A stretch of DNA of 64,000 nucleotides from Phoronis australis (lineage: Eukaryota > Phoronida > Phoronidae), in assembly GCA_002633005.1 (NCBI GenBank), contig NMRA01000710.1:58065-122064 (forward strand), given 5' to 3'. Shown piece by piece: positions 29,891 through 43,004 of the stretch (its first letter is position 1; every line of letters begins with the position of its first letter). Position numbers and translations under genes: made by a program. The notes beneath the pieces were generated by a model. The model had not been told where the DNA came from. It did not search any database and saw only the letters and a program-made list of their open reading frames with translations.

Positions 29891-31304
29891 GATAACGATA
29901 CATTTTAGATGAGGTTAGTTAGTCAACTTTTTCGCCCAGGTTCGTCAGCCCGATGTTGAGGTCTCATTTACCGTTGTTCGCTTTAATTACCGTGTAGCCT
30001 CTGTGATAGAAATAATACCAACGTCATGTTTTCATTCACGTTGTGTCGTTAGATTACAGTCTCCATCAATCTCACCTTTCACAGCTGTGATAGGGATTCC
30101 CTACTACTGGACAAAACGACACCTGTTGAAGGAACTCCTCCATGACTCTTGGCATGTCCTGTCGTTTTTGCTCGTAGCCGTAGGGAAGTAAACTTTAACA
30201 CACTGGTCACCTCTAAATCCCCATATGTCCAAATATTTTAAGGTAATATTGTACCTGGTCTGGTCAACCTCTCCCTTTTTTTCGAAGGTAATGCAAAGCC
30301 TAAATGTCAATGGTAAAATACCCAAACGGATTTCTTTGACTGAATACCTACTTCCTGATGCTGTGTGCTCTTAGATGAGGTTTGCGCTCGTAAAGTCTAC
30401 CTGAGAATCGTTCTCATGGGTGTTGTGTGTCTCATTAAACTTTGCAGACTATTTAATTTTCTATTTTTCTTTGTTTTGTACCTCTTGTCAAGTTATGATA
30501 AATGACTACATTTACGCCTACCACTGTTCTCTTTACACCTGGGCTTTACATTGAATAGGTTACGCGGCGGTTATCAAAGGCATCAGATATTTACACACCC
30601 TTTGTCCGCCACTGAACCTCCTGAACAGTTCTGAATCCATAACACAAACTGTAACTCGTCTGCTCGAACAAATAAACAACACTCAGAGGAACCGCCAAAC
30701 TTTAGTATATAAATGTATATTCTCGTCGTGAAGAGAACTAAGAACAATTCGGGTTGGTAGGAAGGTAACATACGGACGATTAGTTGGACGTTGTGGATAC
30801 ATGACGTGTGTGCTACAACCGTACATGTACATATTAAATCGCTAACTTATACGCTTATAAGTGTTCAGTGTGTCGCACTACTTGATATATTCTCGACTCG
30901 GGTGGAAACTATAGGGTATATGCCATGAAAAGAATTGTACATTGACATCATAACTGGTCGAGAGTGGGCAACTCAGCTCGAACAGTCAAAATTTTCCGGT
31001 TTAGATTAAAGACAGCATGGTTTGGCCTCTGGCTGCTGGCGTTATATTTCTCTACATAATGAGATCAACACACTGGGGGCGACTATAGTGTATTTTAATT
31101 TTCGTTTTGAAAATTTATAAATAGCAAATTTGAAAAGTTAGTGAAAAGTAAACGTGATTACATTTCAGTTGAAGTTGAAAATTGGACAAGAAATGTGAAT
31201 TTTACCACATAAAACGCCTGTTTTTTGTTTGCGATGTATCTTCATTAATTGTGATGGGTGATCAACATAGTTGGGTCAATTATTAAATCACTGCAAGCAG
31301 CAGT
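29891..31304. other. Intergenic stretch between ABCB8 and the tetraspanin
   Basis: No open frame with recognisable content and no clear repeat array. The two genes on either side are convergent, so it probably holds only 3' UTR ends and old repeats. Confidence 0.4.
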
Positions 31305-31310
31305 TTTATT
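31305..31310 (-). terminator. Possible polyadenylation signal of the tetraspanin
   Basis: AATAAA on the minus strand, about 220 nt after the tetraspanin stop codon. Position and orientation fit, but the hexamer is common in AT-rich DNA. Confidence 0.3.
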
Positions 31311-31529
31311 TTACGGTAAGACCAAGTGTCATTGTACAATTCGTGGCATGGGGCACAGAGATGACTCAAAGCCCATTGAACTTGATCGTCTTCAACCATT
31401 CTTAAAAACATCGACTGTCTAATTAACAAAGCATATCATGAACCACACATTTGACTATGACGCACGTTTCTTTTTACTAAAGCAGCGTGATGATTTGAGC
31501 ACTCGTAAACAAAACGACGGTGACGCGTA

Positions 31530-31586
31530 CTAAGAATTTTGCCTGATAGCGCAACACAGGACCATAGACAAGATCATGCCCAGCAG
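31530..31586 (-). CDS. Tetraspanin last exon: end of helix 4 and tail
   Basis: LLGMILSMVLCCAIRQNS and TAG. The CC before AIR is the usual juxtamembrane palmitoylation-type cysteine pair, as in CD9. Acceptor TTTGTTTCAG. Confidence 0.95.
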   Translation of the reverse strand: MLGMILSMVLCCAIRQNS

Positions 31587-34500
31587 CTGAAACAAACAAA
31601 ACATCAAATTAAAGTTTAGTTTTCACAGCATATCATACAATATACAACTAGCCGATGAGAAGAGAAGCTTAAAGCAATGTCTTGTATACAGCGTACACAT
31701 TGATGTTGGAAATTTCATACATGCTTTGGTGTCTGTCAAATAATGCGTACATGCACTATATTTACAGATGGACTTGACCATATAGTGGCTATTTTGCCGA
31801 AAATTTTTTAATGAACAGCGTATAACGGCGCCCGAGTACGATTACATAAGCTGTGAACACGGACCTATTGCCTCTTTTTGGTAAGCAAAATGTGTCACAA
31901 CACTTGGCGCATATTATCACATTGTGTCACAACACTAGGCGCACATTGTCGCATTATGTGTCTCAACACTAGGCGCACATTACCGCAATATATGTCACAA
32001 CACTTGGCGCATATTATCGCAATGTGTCACAACACTAGGCGCACATTGTCCCATTATGTGTCACAACACTAGGCGCACATTACCGCAATATATGTCACAA
32101 CACTTGGCGCATATTATCGCAATATGTGTCACAACACTTGGCGCGTGTTATCGCAATATGTCACCACACTATGCGCACACTATCGCCCTTATTTATGCTA
32201 AACGGTGGTATGTTTATTACGTATTTGACACAGAGTCATGGGTGGGGAGGGTATAGCAAATTGTAAACAAGTCCAGTTGCAAGTACTCGAACGTGCGAAA
32301 ATTCAACGCATAATGGTGGCGATCTTGGTAGTGACAATGACAATAATGACAAGACTTCTTGAATCACACTATATGATTAACCAATGGCGCCACAGCATGG
32401 TTCAGTTTCAATGTGGGACTAATTGTTACACCCAGCACCCATGTTTTGAATAACTATCCCCGGAAAGCAACTTCGTTTGCGGGAGCGATTGCGAAACGGT
32501 GATACCTTGGGATGTTAGAAACAGTATGTTTCATAGCGTACAAGCGACTGGACCTCTTCCTGAATGGAAGGGACGTATAAGTACACGGTGTCGGCGAGTG
32601 GCGGTAGAGAATATCCCTCGTCCTTTCAATACTCTGTTTCAGGTCTGAAATGGGTATTTCCCAGTTGACCTTCGGACTATTGGGTCTTATTAATTGAGAC
32701 CAGCAAATCCTTGATATCTTGCCGCAAGGAGTTCATCCTTCGCCGACGTTATTTCCGAACGCTAACTGTCAGTGGTTTGGGCGTGCATGAAAATGATACA
32801 CGTTTTGACTTCTAATTAGACCCACTTGCGCGCAGTGCCTGGCCTATATATTCAAATCTGGATTAATTTGCTTCAAGAGTTCTGTGTATTCTTGGATCGT
32901 TCTTTCCCTGACATAATCTTTCTTTCTGAAAGTAAACTCGCCTTTTCAGTCTGCCAGGCCACCCAGTTATGCAAAGTAAACAGTCGGATATTCTACCTGT
33001 GACGTTCAATGCCGGTGGGATACTCTATCGTTGTGTAGTCGGATGATAACGTGGAAATTGATTAATTTTTACGTAACAACTGAACAATTGCCAACAGAAT
33101 GCTCAAGGAGTAGGGTGGTTAACTTAAATATATTTGCTTTGGGTTGCAGTTGGTAAGGTGTCAGGGGGGGGGGAGTAGCGGGCCGTTTCTTAAAATTTAT
33201 AAGCTTATCTTGTAAGAAGTTGACGCTTCATTGGATCACCGAATTTTGATAGTTCAAATTCGGCAAAATATTCTCATCCGGCCCCAGATGTCCACTAGAT
33301 GCTAAAAATAACCGTACACGAAGGATGAAGTAATGCAAGACGTGCAAGTATATTGTAGCTGTAGCCTGCGTGGCATGGGGCTGTAACTAAACATGTCGCA
33401 GTCGAGGATGCAGTGGAATACAAAGGAGAAAATGAGAGAAAACCTACAACTTACCATGACGCATCCTATCCCAATGGCCACACCCCCTACTATAAGGAGA
33501 TTGTCTGAGAAAAAGTCGAACAGCTTTTTGGAGCAGGGCTGAAATGAAGTATGTACTGGTCAGTAAAAGGGCGGCAAAAAGCTTTCCAACATTTACACTA
33601 TAATTAAAGAAAGGTACTACTTCATCAACCAATGTTGAACACAGAACGAGTCTACAGTGATTGCTGAACACAGAACGAGTCTACTGTGAAATTAATCAAA
33701 ATCTTCAAATTAAGCATTAAAATTCTAAGCATGCCAAACCGTGGCTATTTTTCACTTAATTATTTTACGTTCATTAAAAGCCACACATACGCGATATTCA
33801 GAACTCGTGTACTTCCATTCCCGTACAGCTGAGAAATGATTCATGTAGCCATTCAGAGACTAGTCAGACATTTTTGATCAATGTATGAACTCTAAAATTT
33901 TAAGAAGTATTTTTAATGAAAAATATATAGGGACGATTACCATAACGTCAGTGAGTGGTCATAGCACCATAAAGTTTGAGAAGATCGCCTAGTGAACACT
34001 ATCAGCCGCTTAAACAAAACCTGGTTTAAGACTTATACCTGCATAATCGCATAATCTTCTTGCGTGTGGTATAATTTCAGGTTACCCAGCTAGTAACACA
34101 GGTTTCACCAATGTGGTTTAGAAGCCTGAACACCTGGTAGTGGATTTATATTCAAACAGAGATAGAGTTCAGTAACGCTAGGACCTACGCCAGGTCCCCG
34201 CTAAGCTCTAGCCAAAACCACGTGTTCTCAGAACTGAGAGACTTGAAAAAATTCTCGTGAGGAAAAATGTGTCCTCACACAACTGATTAAAAGATATCAA
34301 TGTTATAGAACTACAAAGTTGAGGCCAAGTCAAGTCAATGTAAGTATGAGGAGTGACACTGGTTCAGTTCCAAGAATTGGCGAAAAATACAACAACAAAT
34401 AGTTTAGTAATATTAGAAACGCTCAGAAATGAAGGCCGAAAGGGATTTTTTACAAGTGAAAAAATCGATAAGAAAACCTGTGGGCAGGTCTAAGATATCG

Positions 34501-37500
34501 CGAAATGGTCCGACATTATTCGTTTTGTAATATTTGCGTCTAACATTCACTTGCAAAAGCACGTACATAAAAAATTAGTGCAACCCTGCGATTAGCCACA
34601 ACCTAATAATGTCAAAACTTATATCTCCGCATCATTTTCTACCATTGATTATTTGTCGACAGCCAATAGGGGGTATGTTCCACCCCTCCAAAATCCACCA
34701 CTAGGGCCAAAGGAAGTAGAAGTGGGCAAATCAGGCAATGTTAGACGTGATTGGAGATGAAGCTGTCTTCATTCCCGCCCTTAACACTTATGACGATGGT
34801 GTTATGCTCGATCACTCGAAACCTGGGCAATCTGATGGACACCTTACAACTGATCTAAGAGCGAATGCGGACGGTGTGATCTCAAAACTAAAACAGTCTG
34901 TTCTTGCTGTTAGACGTGGTCTGTAGTGATGCACACCGAGGTGTCTTTCAGTTGCACAATTTAGGAAATGTTCTTCGCGCAAGTCTGCCATTATTAATAT
35001 TGCAGTCCTAAGGAATTTAGACCTCAGTGGGAGGTGAAACTAAAACCGGCTTAGACCAGATTTAATCTGCAGTTTTTACTGGACCAGTTGTCTTACAGTT
35101 AGTCCTCCTTCATTAAATGCAATTTTTCTTACACCAGATGTACCTTCATGAAATCAGCTGCGATCATTAAATTTCAAAATATAGTTTGCGCGACAATTCA
35201 TGCAACAAGCTTTTCTTTATATATGTGTAAAACAACGTGTTGTGGAAATTGACAAGTGTTGCACCAGATGAGTAACAGAAAATTTATGAATTTAAGTCTA
35301 CATCCGGGCATATTCTTGTTCCTTAGAGTTAGTCTGTGAGCATGGCTGGTGAAAGCAGACCTTGTTGCATTGCCAATAAATGTAAGACTTTGCAAAAGAA
35401 AGGCAGGCGTATAGTCTTAATTCAACCGGCGGATGCCATGGTGTCGATTCCCGAGTATGACTAATTTGTTTCTTTATCACGGAATTTCCCAAAAATTATC
35501 GACATGATACTCTTTTTGGCAAAAGGCAACTTGGGTCACTAGCTCTTTTTCGCACTGAATTTTTTTCTTCAAGAGCGTTCCTTTCTCAAGTCTTTGAGGA
35601 AAGAACGTAGTTCAGAAAAAGACTTTTACAAAGGAAAAATGCTTTCCCCATATATCGTATACACAATGGTATCTTATAGCTAAACAATGCGATTTTAATC
35701 GCACGGTGGGAACGACGGAAAGATGTTAAAGCATCTTTCCGTCGTTCCCACCGTTCCTATTTTTAGTCCTGAAGACAACACTGTTTACGAGAAAGTGACG
35801 TGGATACTGGGATTGCCGATGCAATTCGTGCGAGACTGACTACTGTGAGCGTAGAAGTGTAGGCATACTAACTGTCGTGTAATAACGTAGCTTGCAGGTG
35901 TCTGGTGGTAGGCGTGGCAGATAATCGATCGAGCCACTGGTGGCACCACAGCATTCCAACTGAAAAACAAAACGAACGTGTGGTTGTTTAGGGCCTTCAG
36001 TTACACATGTGAAAGTGAAGGTGGCTGTTGTCTCACGTCGTACCCTCATTACTGTGTATACATGAAGCCCTGCATGTATAATAGCATCAACCACGCTTGC
36101 TTCAATCAATCTGTACAAGTCATCATTGACCGTTCTTACTTTAAAGCATATTTCGACCCACCACGTAACATTTCTGCATGATCGATCTCTTTAGAGTCAA
36201 ATCGAAGAGAATTAAGCAAGGCACACCAGTAGAGCACAACTGGGCGATACACCATAGCTACATTGACCTCGCTTGTTTCAATTTTATGTGAAAATAGCGA
36301 TTGCTGGATTGGTTCGGCGTTTTGATAGAAGGTTGGTCTGCGCGAGAGCGTGGGAATGATGAGGATGGCATTTGGAGATCAGGAGGCAGTTGTTGCTACA
36401 CATGCTGCTGCCTGACAAGTGAGCAACTATAACCTTTTGAAGAAATTCGCATTTCTGTTTTTTCAAATTTCAGCTTTTAGGGGTTGTAGGGGTTACAGAA
36501 CATTATTCAGTGGCGGATCTAGTTTACCATAAGGGGGGGGCAACATCCTCGGGGAATTGGGCAAAGCGCGATTGCATATGCACAGGCGGGCCGAAATTTG
36601 GGGGGCCGAGGATGTAGACCTTCTCTTCTGACGAAAATCTATCGGTGGACTAAAAAAAGAAAAAAAAACGGGAACGTGTTTCCGCGTCTGAGCGTCCGCT
36701 GCCGGTCCTAGCTCAATATTTCCTCACACTTCACGCTGTTCCTGTTTCATTTTGTATGCGGCAGTCAATGGGGCGGGGGACCTGGATGGGAAAGTCGTTT
36801 TTAGTAGCTGCTTTTGGGCCAAAACCGGGTTTAGTATCCTTTTAAGTATGCTCCGAATTGAGTACAATATTCAAGCAATTGGTTATATAATGCGCTCTCT
36901 ACAGGACAAAACAGTTTTCATCATGAACTGAGGTGCCAAAGCGCACTGACTGATAGTTCACCCAATTTTGACCTGAAAATAACGATTAACGACAAATATA
37001 TATTTCTTGTCTGCTACAATAAACATACAGATTTTCAGATGTGTACATAAAAAATTGGGGCCTCTATAAGCCTTTAATTAGGAATTCGAAAACAAAGTGG
37101 CCGCCACTTCCGCCATGTTGAATCCCATTAGGATGAAAGACAAATAAACTTCGAGCCATTTATGAGACACATATTGTGTGTAAACTTCGCCTTGATCCGA
37201 TAAGAAATGCAATCTGAAGCATGCGTACACGAATTAAACAAAAAAAGCTTATGAATTTTATGACAAACAAACCTACTTTCATTTCACCAAGTAAAAACAA
37301 AACGAGATCGCTCGGAGTAGCGACCTTTGGTGAAATGGACTGAAAGGACAGTGGAGATGAAGATGATGACAATGATGATGGTGATGATGATAGTGTCGAT
37401 GATGAACATGACGATAACTATCATATTGCGAATGAAAATGTCAAAAATGAGTAAAAAATATAGTCTTGTTTAACAGACAGTAAACCAGCAAAAAGTGCAG

Positions 37501-40500
37501 CAAAAATCAGCGAAGGAACAGCATCATCAGAAAACCCCTAATAATTCAAAACAAGACATCCTAGCGAAAAATGAAACATTTTGCTGAAAGGCCTTTTAAA
37601 GCTATCTATCAGGTCAGTTTTACAAAATTTCAAATTTTTTGAAAATGTTCATCTGTACTACATGTCTGGTACAATAATCGTACCAATTTTCATCCCCGTA
37701 GGTCAAAAATGGGCATTTGATTCTGAATTCGAACAAAATGGCTTCCATATAAACGGTGAGCATCATCAACGCTAAACCAAGTGTAATTGTATTCATTGGC
37801 AACTTGAAAACAAACAATTTGCAAACAGCCGACATTTGCACTAATGACATACCTTGGGGTATCACATAGCCCTCGTCATGCAGTTTTATTCCCCAATACC
37901 AATACTTGCTGGATGCGGCTGAGTGATTTACGGCAGATTATTTTCGACACAAAACTTGTTCTTAACAACGATTTACAATTTTCAACCTGCTTTACATTGT
38001 ATGTTCACATCTGCCTTACATGTTGCGTTTCAAACTGATTTGACCAAGCAATCTCGGAGATAAAGAATAAGCGCTCAAGTTCCACTTTAAAATTGACTAA
38101 TCCAGCTGTTGCAGACAAATTCCAAATGATTCATTTCGATTAGCTTATGATCATGTTGCATTCAGTTAAATGCAGCTAAAAGCTTTCTCAAAGACCTGGC
38201 TAATTATACTATTGTTGTTGTTTCAAGGGGCCTAAGAGTGTGACAGCATGGCGCCTGAGAGTGTGACAGCATGGCGCCTGAGAGTGTGACAGCATTCCAT
38301 TTCTGTTACCAACTCAAGTCACGTTCAATGCGTACATCCACCATTTTTAAATTGGTAATTTAAGTAAGTGTTTTCTTGAGTCGCTGGTGGTTACACGTTC
38401 TTGGCGGCAACGGAATAAAATGTTATCACGGTTTGAGATTTTATAAAAAGTCTCGTTCGATTTCCCTTTTTTAAACAGCTAGAGAGAGCGAAATGAAATT
38501 TTAAGGCACCCGTGAGGCGAAGGTTTGCCGTAGATTAAATACACCGAGGCGCGAGGACGTTTCCTAAAGCAGGTGCCATTGTCCAACAGGGCGCCTTGCG
38601 CGCCACCTGTGAACAACTGCGGTAGAGTCGTCATGTTGCATGCAAATCTCAATGCTCATGTACAGTTTTGCACTGCAACGAATTGCAGCAATGCCCTACG
38701 GAAATAATCAAACCTGCATGTTTAGTTTTCCAAATTCAGTAGATTTTTTTCGAGCACGCACTATATTGCTTGACCCTATTTCAAAAACGCGTGTACTATT
38801 TGCTGTGATGTGTTTTAACTAAACCTGAGAGGGATTGCCCAAGAACAAAACAATCAAATAGCACCAAAAGGTGAGCAGCCTGTAATGTATCAAAGGAAGA
38901 GCATTAAAGCTGAAAAAGCCCAAGTACGAAGGGTTTGATTGGCTTTCTGCTCGTATGTTATAATATAGCATGGGGAAATTACAGTTATGCGCAGTTCGAT
39001 TTATTTGCTTGTGGCAATGAGAAATACAAATCTGGAGCAGTTAATTAGATTTGAGATGTTTTAGTATCTTCACGACTACAATTTGAGATGTTTTAGTATC
39101 TTCACGGCTACGGTTTCCCTCTTGACTTCTGTCTAAGACCTAGTCTAGCATGCACAGGTCTTATTATGTACTGGTATGTAATCGAAGCTTTCCATTTAAC
39201 GCCTTGAGGTTAAACAGATGATGGAATATTCAGGTTCACATATGTATTTGTATTTGTTTATAATAGTAACGTGAATGTATGCAAAAATATCCCGGCCCTA
39301 GTACCAGTTGCATAATGTAGAAATCCGTCTCTTTAATTCACTGAAACACTTCTAATTTAGTGCATTAATTTAACAAATCTTACGCTTTAAAAAACGCCGA
39401 TTATTTGGTTGTAGAAAACAGAATTAAAAGACACAATCTCGACAGTCTTGATCCTGATTTATGCAACCAGGTCCAGGGCCTCTTACGTTTGCCACTGAAG
39501 TCACCTATATGTGAAGACCTGTTAACTCTGAGACGTTTTTACATTGATTCACGTTTATGACATGAAATCGCAATCTCATTTCATTGTGCTTTAATCTCAC
39601 ATCTGTTTAATATTGTAGGAATGTGAAGTAAAATCCGACTTAAAATCCCTGACTGACTCCAAATGCTTTGGGAATTTGATCTGCCACCGCTGTGTCAAGG
39701 AAGCACAGATAACTCGCCTTTTCGCAAACTATTGCTAAATGTTTCCAATGTAGGAGGGGGACAAGCCACTCTCGCCCCCTGTCCGGCGCGTATTGAATAA
39801 CAGCTTCGCATTGAGGAACAAAGAATTGAAAACCGAAAGCGTTTATCTTCAATTAAATATTGAGAGAGTCCCTAAAAGCTCATAAATATAAATTAAATAC
39901 AGCAGATTGCCACGACCCCCCCCCCCTTTGTGGTGTTTTTGGCGGAGGCGAAACAACTACCCGACCCTGCGCGGACCCAGCCTAAAATATGGAGGGGCCG
40001 AATTTTTGAGAATGTGGACATTTTACTAAGACTCAGGGGGTAGGTTCAGAGCTATGAATTCGAGTTTTGGTAGTTCCTGCGTTTTTAGTGGACTTTTATT
40101 ACTTTTTCAGAGTATTTTGTTTCTCTGAGGCGGATCTTCCTGCCCACTTCGCTTCTGGGTACGTGCATGCAGACGGAAGATGGCGCTCTGTGCCGAGTGT
40201 GACAGGCTTTCAATATGTTGTGACGCATCTCGGCTATTCAAACCTATGGTTTTAACTTGTGGTTTTTTGCCACCATGAAATCTGATGTTACCGCCAATGT
40301 AAACAATACATGTCTTGTATTCTGTGTGTTTATTATTGTGCCGAATTGAGAATAAAAGAACGAAAGTTTTAACAATAAACTGCATGTGGCAACGATTGCA
40401 TTTCATGAAGCGCAGCAGAAACACGGGGTACATTTCTTGTGTTATCCTTGTCACCAAAAGTACTTGTCACCTCTTGTTTTCTTGTAACTCAGCATTTTTA

Positions 40501-42426
40501 CTTCATTCGTGTTTTTCCGATTTATACTTTACATCCTATGTCAACAAAATCATTTCAATAAACTCCATCAATCTGCATTAAATGTTTCAGTGCGAACACT
40601 AATTAGGAATATGGAAAGGTGTCCATTATGAACTCAATACATACGTTTGTCTGCACAGCATCCATCAGCCCTTTGCCGGTGTTGTCGTAGTTTTTGACAG
40701 CATTCTTCAATACCTCATCCACTATGTTCTCGAACTAAATGATACAAAATGAAACGTCTGCTATCTGACACAATGTAAACAGAGGCATGCATTCAACATG
40801 TAAATATCATAGTTTATTACCCAGCCTAAAATATAAATGTAGGGGGCTCGAATTTTTAGTATGGGGACCATTAATTGAAAAAAAATGAGCGAGGACTAGA
40901 AAAAAAAAGGGGCCACTAGCTTCAGGCCTACAAATTGTCTATTTGCGCCGAATTCCTATGGACTTTGTGGACTTTTGTTTCCTTCACTTGGACTTTTTGT
41001 TTCACTAAGGCGGACCTTTTTGCCCAATTCGCCAAATTTGGGGGGAGGAACTCGTTCGAGTCTCCCGAGCCCCCCTGGGTGCGCCCATGTATCATTGTTT
41101 ACTGCATAAGTCCACAACACAGTGATATTATTTCGTAGGCATTGGGAGAACGAATAGAGTACTACAGCCAATTAAGATCATGCAGAACTTCATTGGCGCG
41201 AAAGCACCACGCTACAAAAGAGCTCGACGGATATCAGTGCGGTATTGTTGGTAAATACATCAAGATTCGAGTGTCGCCGTGTAATCCAGGACGCCCACAT
41301 CACCCTACTTCACACAATAAGGCCATATTTGATTCCCTTGACCGACAGCTGACAACGTTCCTAAAATGGGATGAGTTATGATAGTTTCTATCTTTTTTCA
41401 AACTGTTGATATTTACAGTGTACTTGAGGTATATGTACTTACCGAATCCTTGAAAGCAATGGCGAAGATGCCGGCAGCCAGAAGGACAATAAAGATGATG
41501 AACAGGAATATGAAGAACTTTAAAAAAAAATGGAAAGTATACATAAAGGTTATTCCACATACACTGGAATACTATTGCAATATCGAGAATTCATTTCATC
41601 AGGGAATGTCCCAGTGAGACCCGCGAGCACGTAACCACGAATATGATGACGTCATTCACGTGAAGTAGATGTCTGAGAAGATACCAGCAACTCAACCCCA
41701 CTGTCAACATAATGTGACTATTGAAGAGACTCTGCACCTGGTAAGGAAGTTGACGGTCTCGTATTCCTGCATCATCACGTGCTCCTGACATTGTTTAATT
41801 TTTGGTGACTGATGAGTTACACTATATTTATGTGCATAAGAGTATATTATGAGTATAAGAAGTCTTGCAACTGGTGAAAATTTTTATTTAATACAGAGTA
41901 AAAATACTGGTATTGGATCGCTACTTTTTGGTCCTGCATAGTGGAAATGATACATGAACTTGATTCTTGCATAAGAAAGCACGTTTTGGATTTTTGTCTT
42001 GCATCTCCATACATGTACAGTGGGGGTGTATAATGCAGCAGTCCACTTGTCTCCATTGGTACCAATGCAGATGATTGTCAGTAATAATAGTATTGACAGT
42101 GATAAGGACAACAACAATAATAATACATGCTTTTAGAAAGGTATTTGCTTATTGGCTATAGGTACAGTACTGCAACCCAGCCACGCTAGACCATGATCAC
42201 CATTATTGCAAACACTGATACTTACTGTAGTCAACATGCACTGCGACTCGCGCATGGCTCCACAGCATCCCAAAAAGCCGACGATCATAATGACCGCTCC
42301 TATAGCAATAAGAATGTAGGCGGCGGTGTAGAAATTCTGGAACTCTTTCTCATCGCTGATGTAGTCTTTGAACTGGGGGTCAACCAAAACCCAAATGGAG
42401 ACTCCTATGATGGCGCAGCCCAGTAA
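31530..42426 (-). CDS. CD9-like tetraspanin (six exons, first coding exon not found)
   Basis: Tetraspanins are four-helix membrane proteins that organise receptor and adhesion complexes. Minus-strand exons, 5' to 3': 42426-42226, 41517-41443, 40734-40645, 35959-35873, 33538-33455, 31586-31530. All junctions are phase 0 with GT..AG. They encode 196 residues plus stop: end of helix 1, small loop, helix 2 followed by the conserved GFLGCCGAMRESQCML, helix 3 (FFIFLFIIFIVLLAAGIFAI), large loop with the CCG motif and two further cysteines (four in all), helix 4 and the tail CCAIRQNS. The pattern is closest to the CD9/CD81/TSPAN2 group. The exon with the start and most of helix 1 (about 20-25 residues) is not visible up to 64000, so it lies beyond the window or is too divergent. 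The LEL is shorter than in CD9. Confidence 0.95.
31880..32185 (+). repeat. 33-36-bp minisatellite in the last tetraspanin intron
   Basis: About nine copies of ATGTGTCACAACACTTGGCG then CATATTATCGCAAT with A/T variants (CTAGGCGCACATTA). Confidence 0.92.
32186..33454. other. Intron sequence, nothing recognised
   Basis: No supported gene. A poly-G run of nine at about 33163 is the only feature of note. Confidence 0.4.
33455..33538 (-). CDS. Tetraspanin exon: last LEL cysteine and helix 4
   Basis: PCSKKLFDFFSDNLLIVGGV then AIGIGCVM, 28 codons. The PC supplies the fourth loop cysteine. Acceptor CTTCATTTCAG, donor GTAAGT. Confidence 0.96.
35703..35754. repeat. Perfect 23-bp hairpin with 6-nt loop
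   Basis: Arms 35703-35725 and 35732-35754 are exact reverse complements: ACGGTGGGAACGACGGAAAG plus ATG, loop TTAAAG. It lies in a tetraspanin intron, about 120 bp from the exon at 35873. GC-rich compared with its surroundings. Function unknown. Confidence 0.9.
35873..35959 (-). CDS. Tetraspanin exon: LEL with CCG motif
   Basis: 29 codons: LECCGATSGSIDYLPRLPPD then TCKLRYYTT. CCG is the family hallmark and the Cys in DTCK is the third loop cysteine. Donor GTTAGT, acceptor TGTTTTTCAG. Confidence 0.95.
36508..36700. mobile_element. Fragment of a hAT-like dispersed repeat
   Basis: Starts CAGTGGCGGATCTAG followed by a G-run and GGGCCGAAATTTGGGGGGCC. The same 15-base terminus occurs reversed at 55931-55945. 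CAGTGGCGGATC is a recurrent end of hAT-type elements in animal genomes. The matching second end is not found nearby. Confidence 0.5.
37090..37445 (-). repeat. Dispersed repeat with (GAT)n, related to 43.2-44.3 kb
   Basis: Holds CGGAGTAGCGACCTTTGGTG, GAAATGGACTGAAAGGACAG and a (GATGAT)n tract, matching the reverse complement of about 44240-44330. Also holds a reversed ATGGCGGAAGTGGCGGCCAC, similar to 43298-43320. Confidence 0.6.
38228..38296 (+). repeat. 23-bp tandem triplicate
   Basis: Three copies of GCGCCTGAGAGTGTGACAGC with ATG between. The surrounding intron (37.5-39.9 kb) has no other recognised feature. Confidence 0.85.
39976..40175 (+). repeat. Dispersed repeat, copy 1 of a pair
   Basis: Starts CCCAGCCTAAAATAT, then G-rich and CGAATTTTT, later TGGACTTTTnTT, TTTGTTTCnCTnAGGCGGA and CTTCCTGCCCA. 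Shares order and wording with 40820-41030, on the same strand. Confidence 0.6.
40645..40734 (-). CDS. Tetraspanin exon: first part of LEL
   Basis: 30 codons: FENIVDEVLKNAVKNYDNTG then KGLMDAVQTN, the helical A/B part of the large loop before the CCG. Donor GTATGT. Confidence 0.95.
40820..41095 (+). repeat. Dispersed repeat, copy 2 of a pair
   Basis: Second copy of the 39976 repeat, ending in GAGCCCCCCTGGGTGCGCCC. G/C-run ends suggest a short DNA-transposon derivative. It lies in the intron between the helix 3 exon and the first LEL exon. Confidence 0.6.
41443..41517 (-). CDS. Tetraspanin exon: helix 3
   Basis: 25 codons: FFIFLFIIFIVLLAAGIFAI then AFKDS. Strongly hydrophobic helix followed by the start of the large loop. 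Donor GTAAGT. Confidence 0.96.
42226..42426 (-). CDS. Tetraspanin exon: helix 1 end to helix 2
   Basis: 67 codons: LLGCAIIGVSIWVLVDPQF..., NFYTAAYILIAIGAVIMIVG, FLGCCGAMRESQCMLTT. The boundary at LLG/LAG is where CD9-type genes split helix 1. Acceptor ATAATTTCAG, donor GTAAGT. Confidence 0.97.
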
Positions 42427-43004
42427 CTGAAATTATAAATTACAAAGCGATTGATGTTTATGGCTAATTACAGACTTGTGTGTCACTAAGTAGGTATTAC
42501 CTTGTGGGAAACATGAACAGTTGCAATCGACTCATTTTGTGGTCCATGCTGTTACACTCGACAAATACAGTCGCACGTGGGCACATTGCGATCCAGTCTG
42601 TCACACTCGACACATACTGTCGCACTCCTCACTTACTGTTGGCACATGCTGCCGAAATCGACACACACGTGCGGAGCACAATATGCCACAGAATGTGACA
42701 AAACAATCGTAGCATATTGTCATTTTAAATGGAGAAAAGACACCGATAGGAAACAAAACATGTGATTTTCACTTTTGTTCGAGGAAGGCAATGTCAGTTA
42801 TATTGACACTCAGTAGTTGAATTTCAATAAACATTAAAGCCTGTCTGGGCATTTTAAGATCTGCGCTGTAATTAAATGCTACTATAGGGCATTTGGTTGA
42901 TAATTGAGTCTGTTCTGTGTGCAAGATTCCTTGACCCAGTTTTTGCTCTGTCATGGCTTTTTACTTGGCGAAATAAATTTCGCCAAGTATATTCCTTACA
43001 AAAA

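Noticed and set aside
34738-34926. 62-codon plus frame DVIGDEAVFIPALNTYDD...
   Set aside because: Protein-like composition but short, single, and without a recognised family or splice partners.
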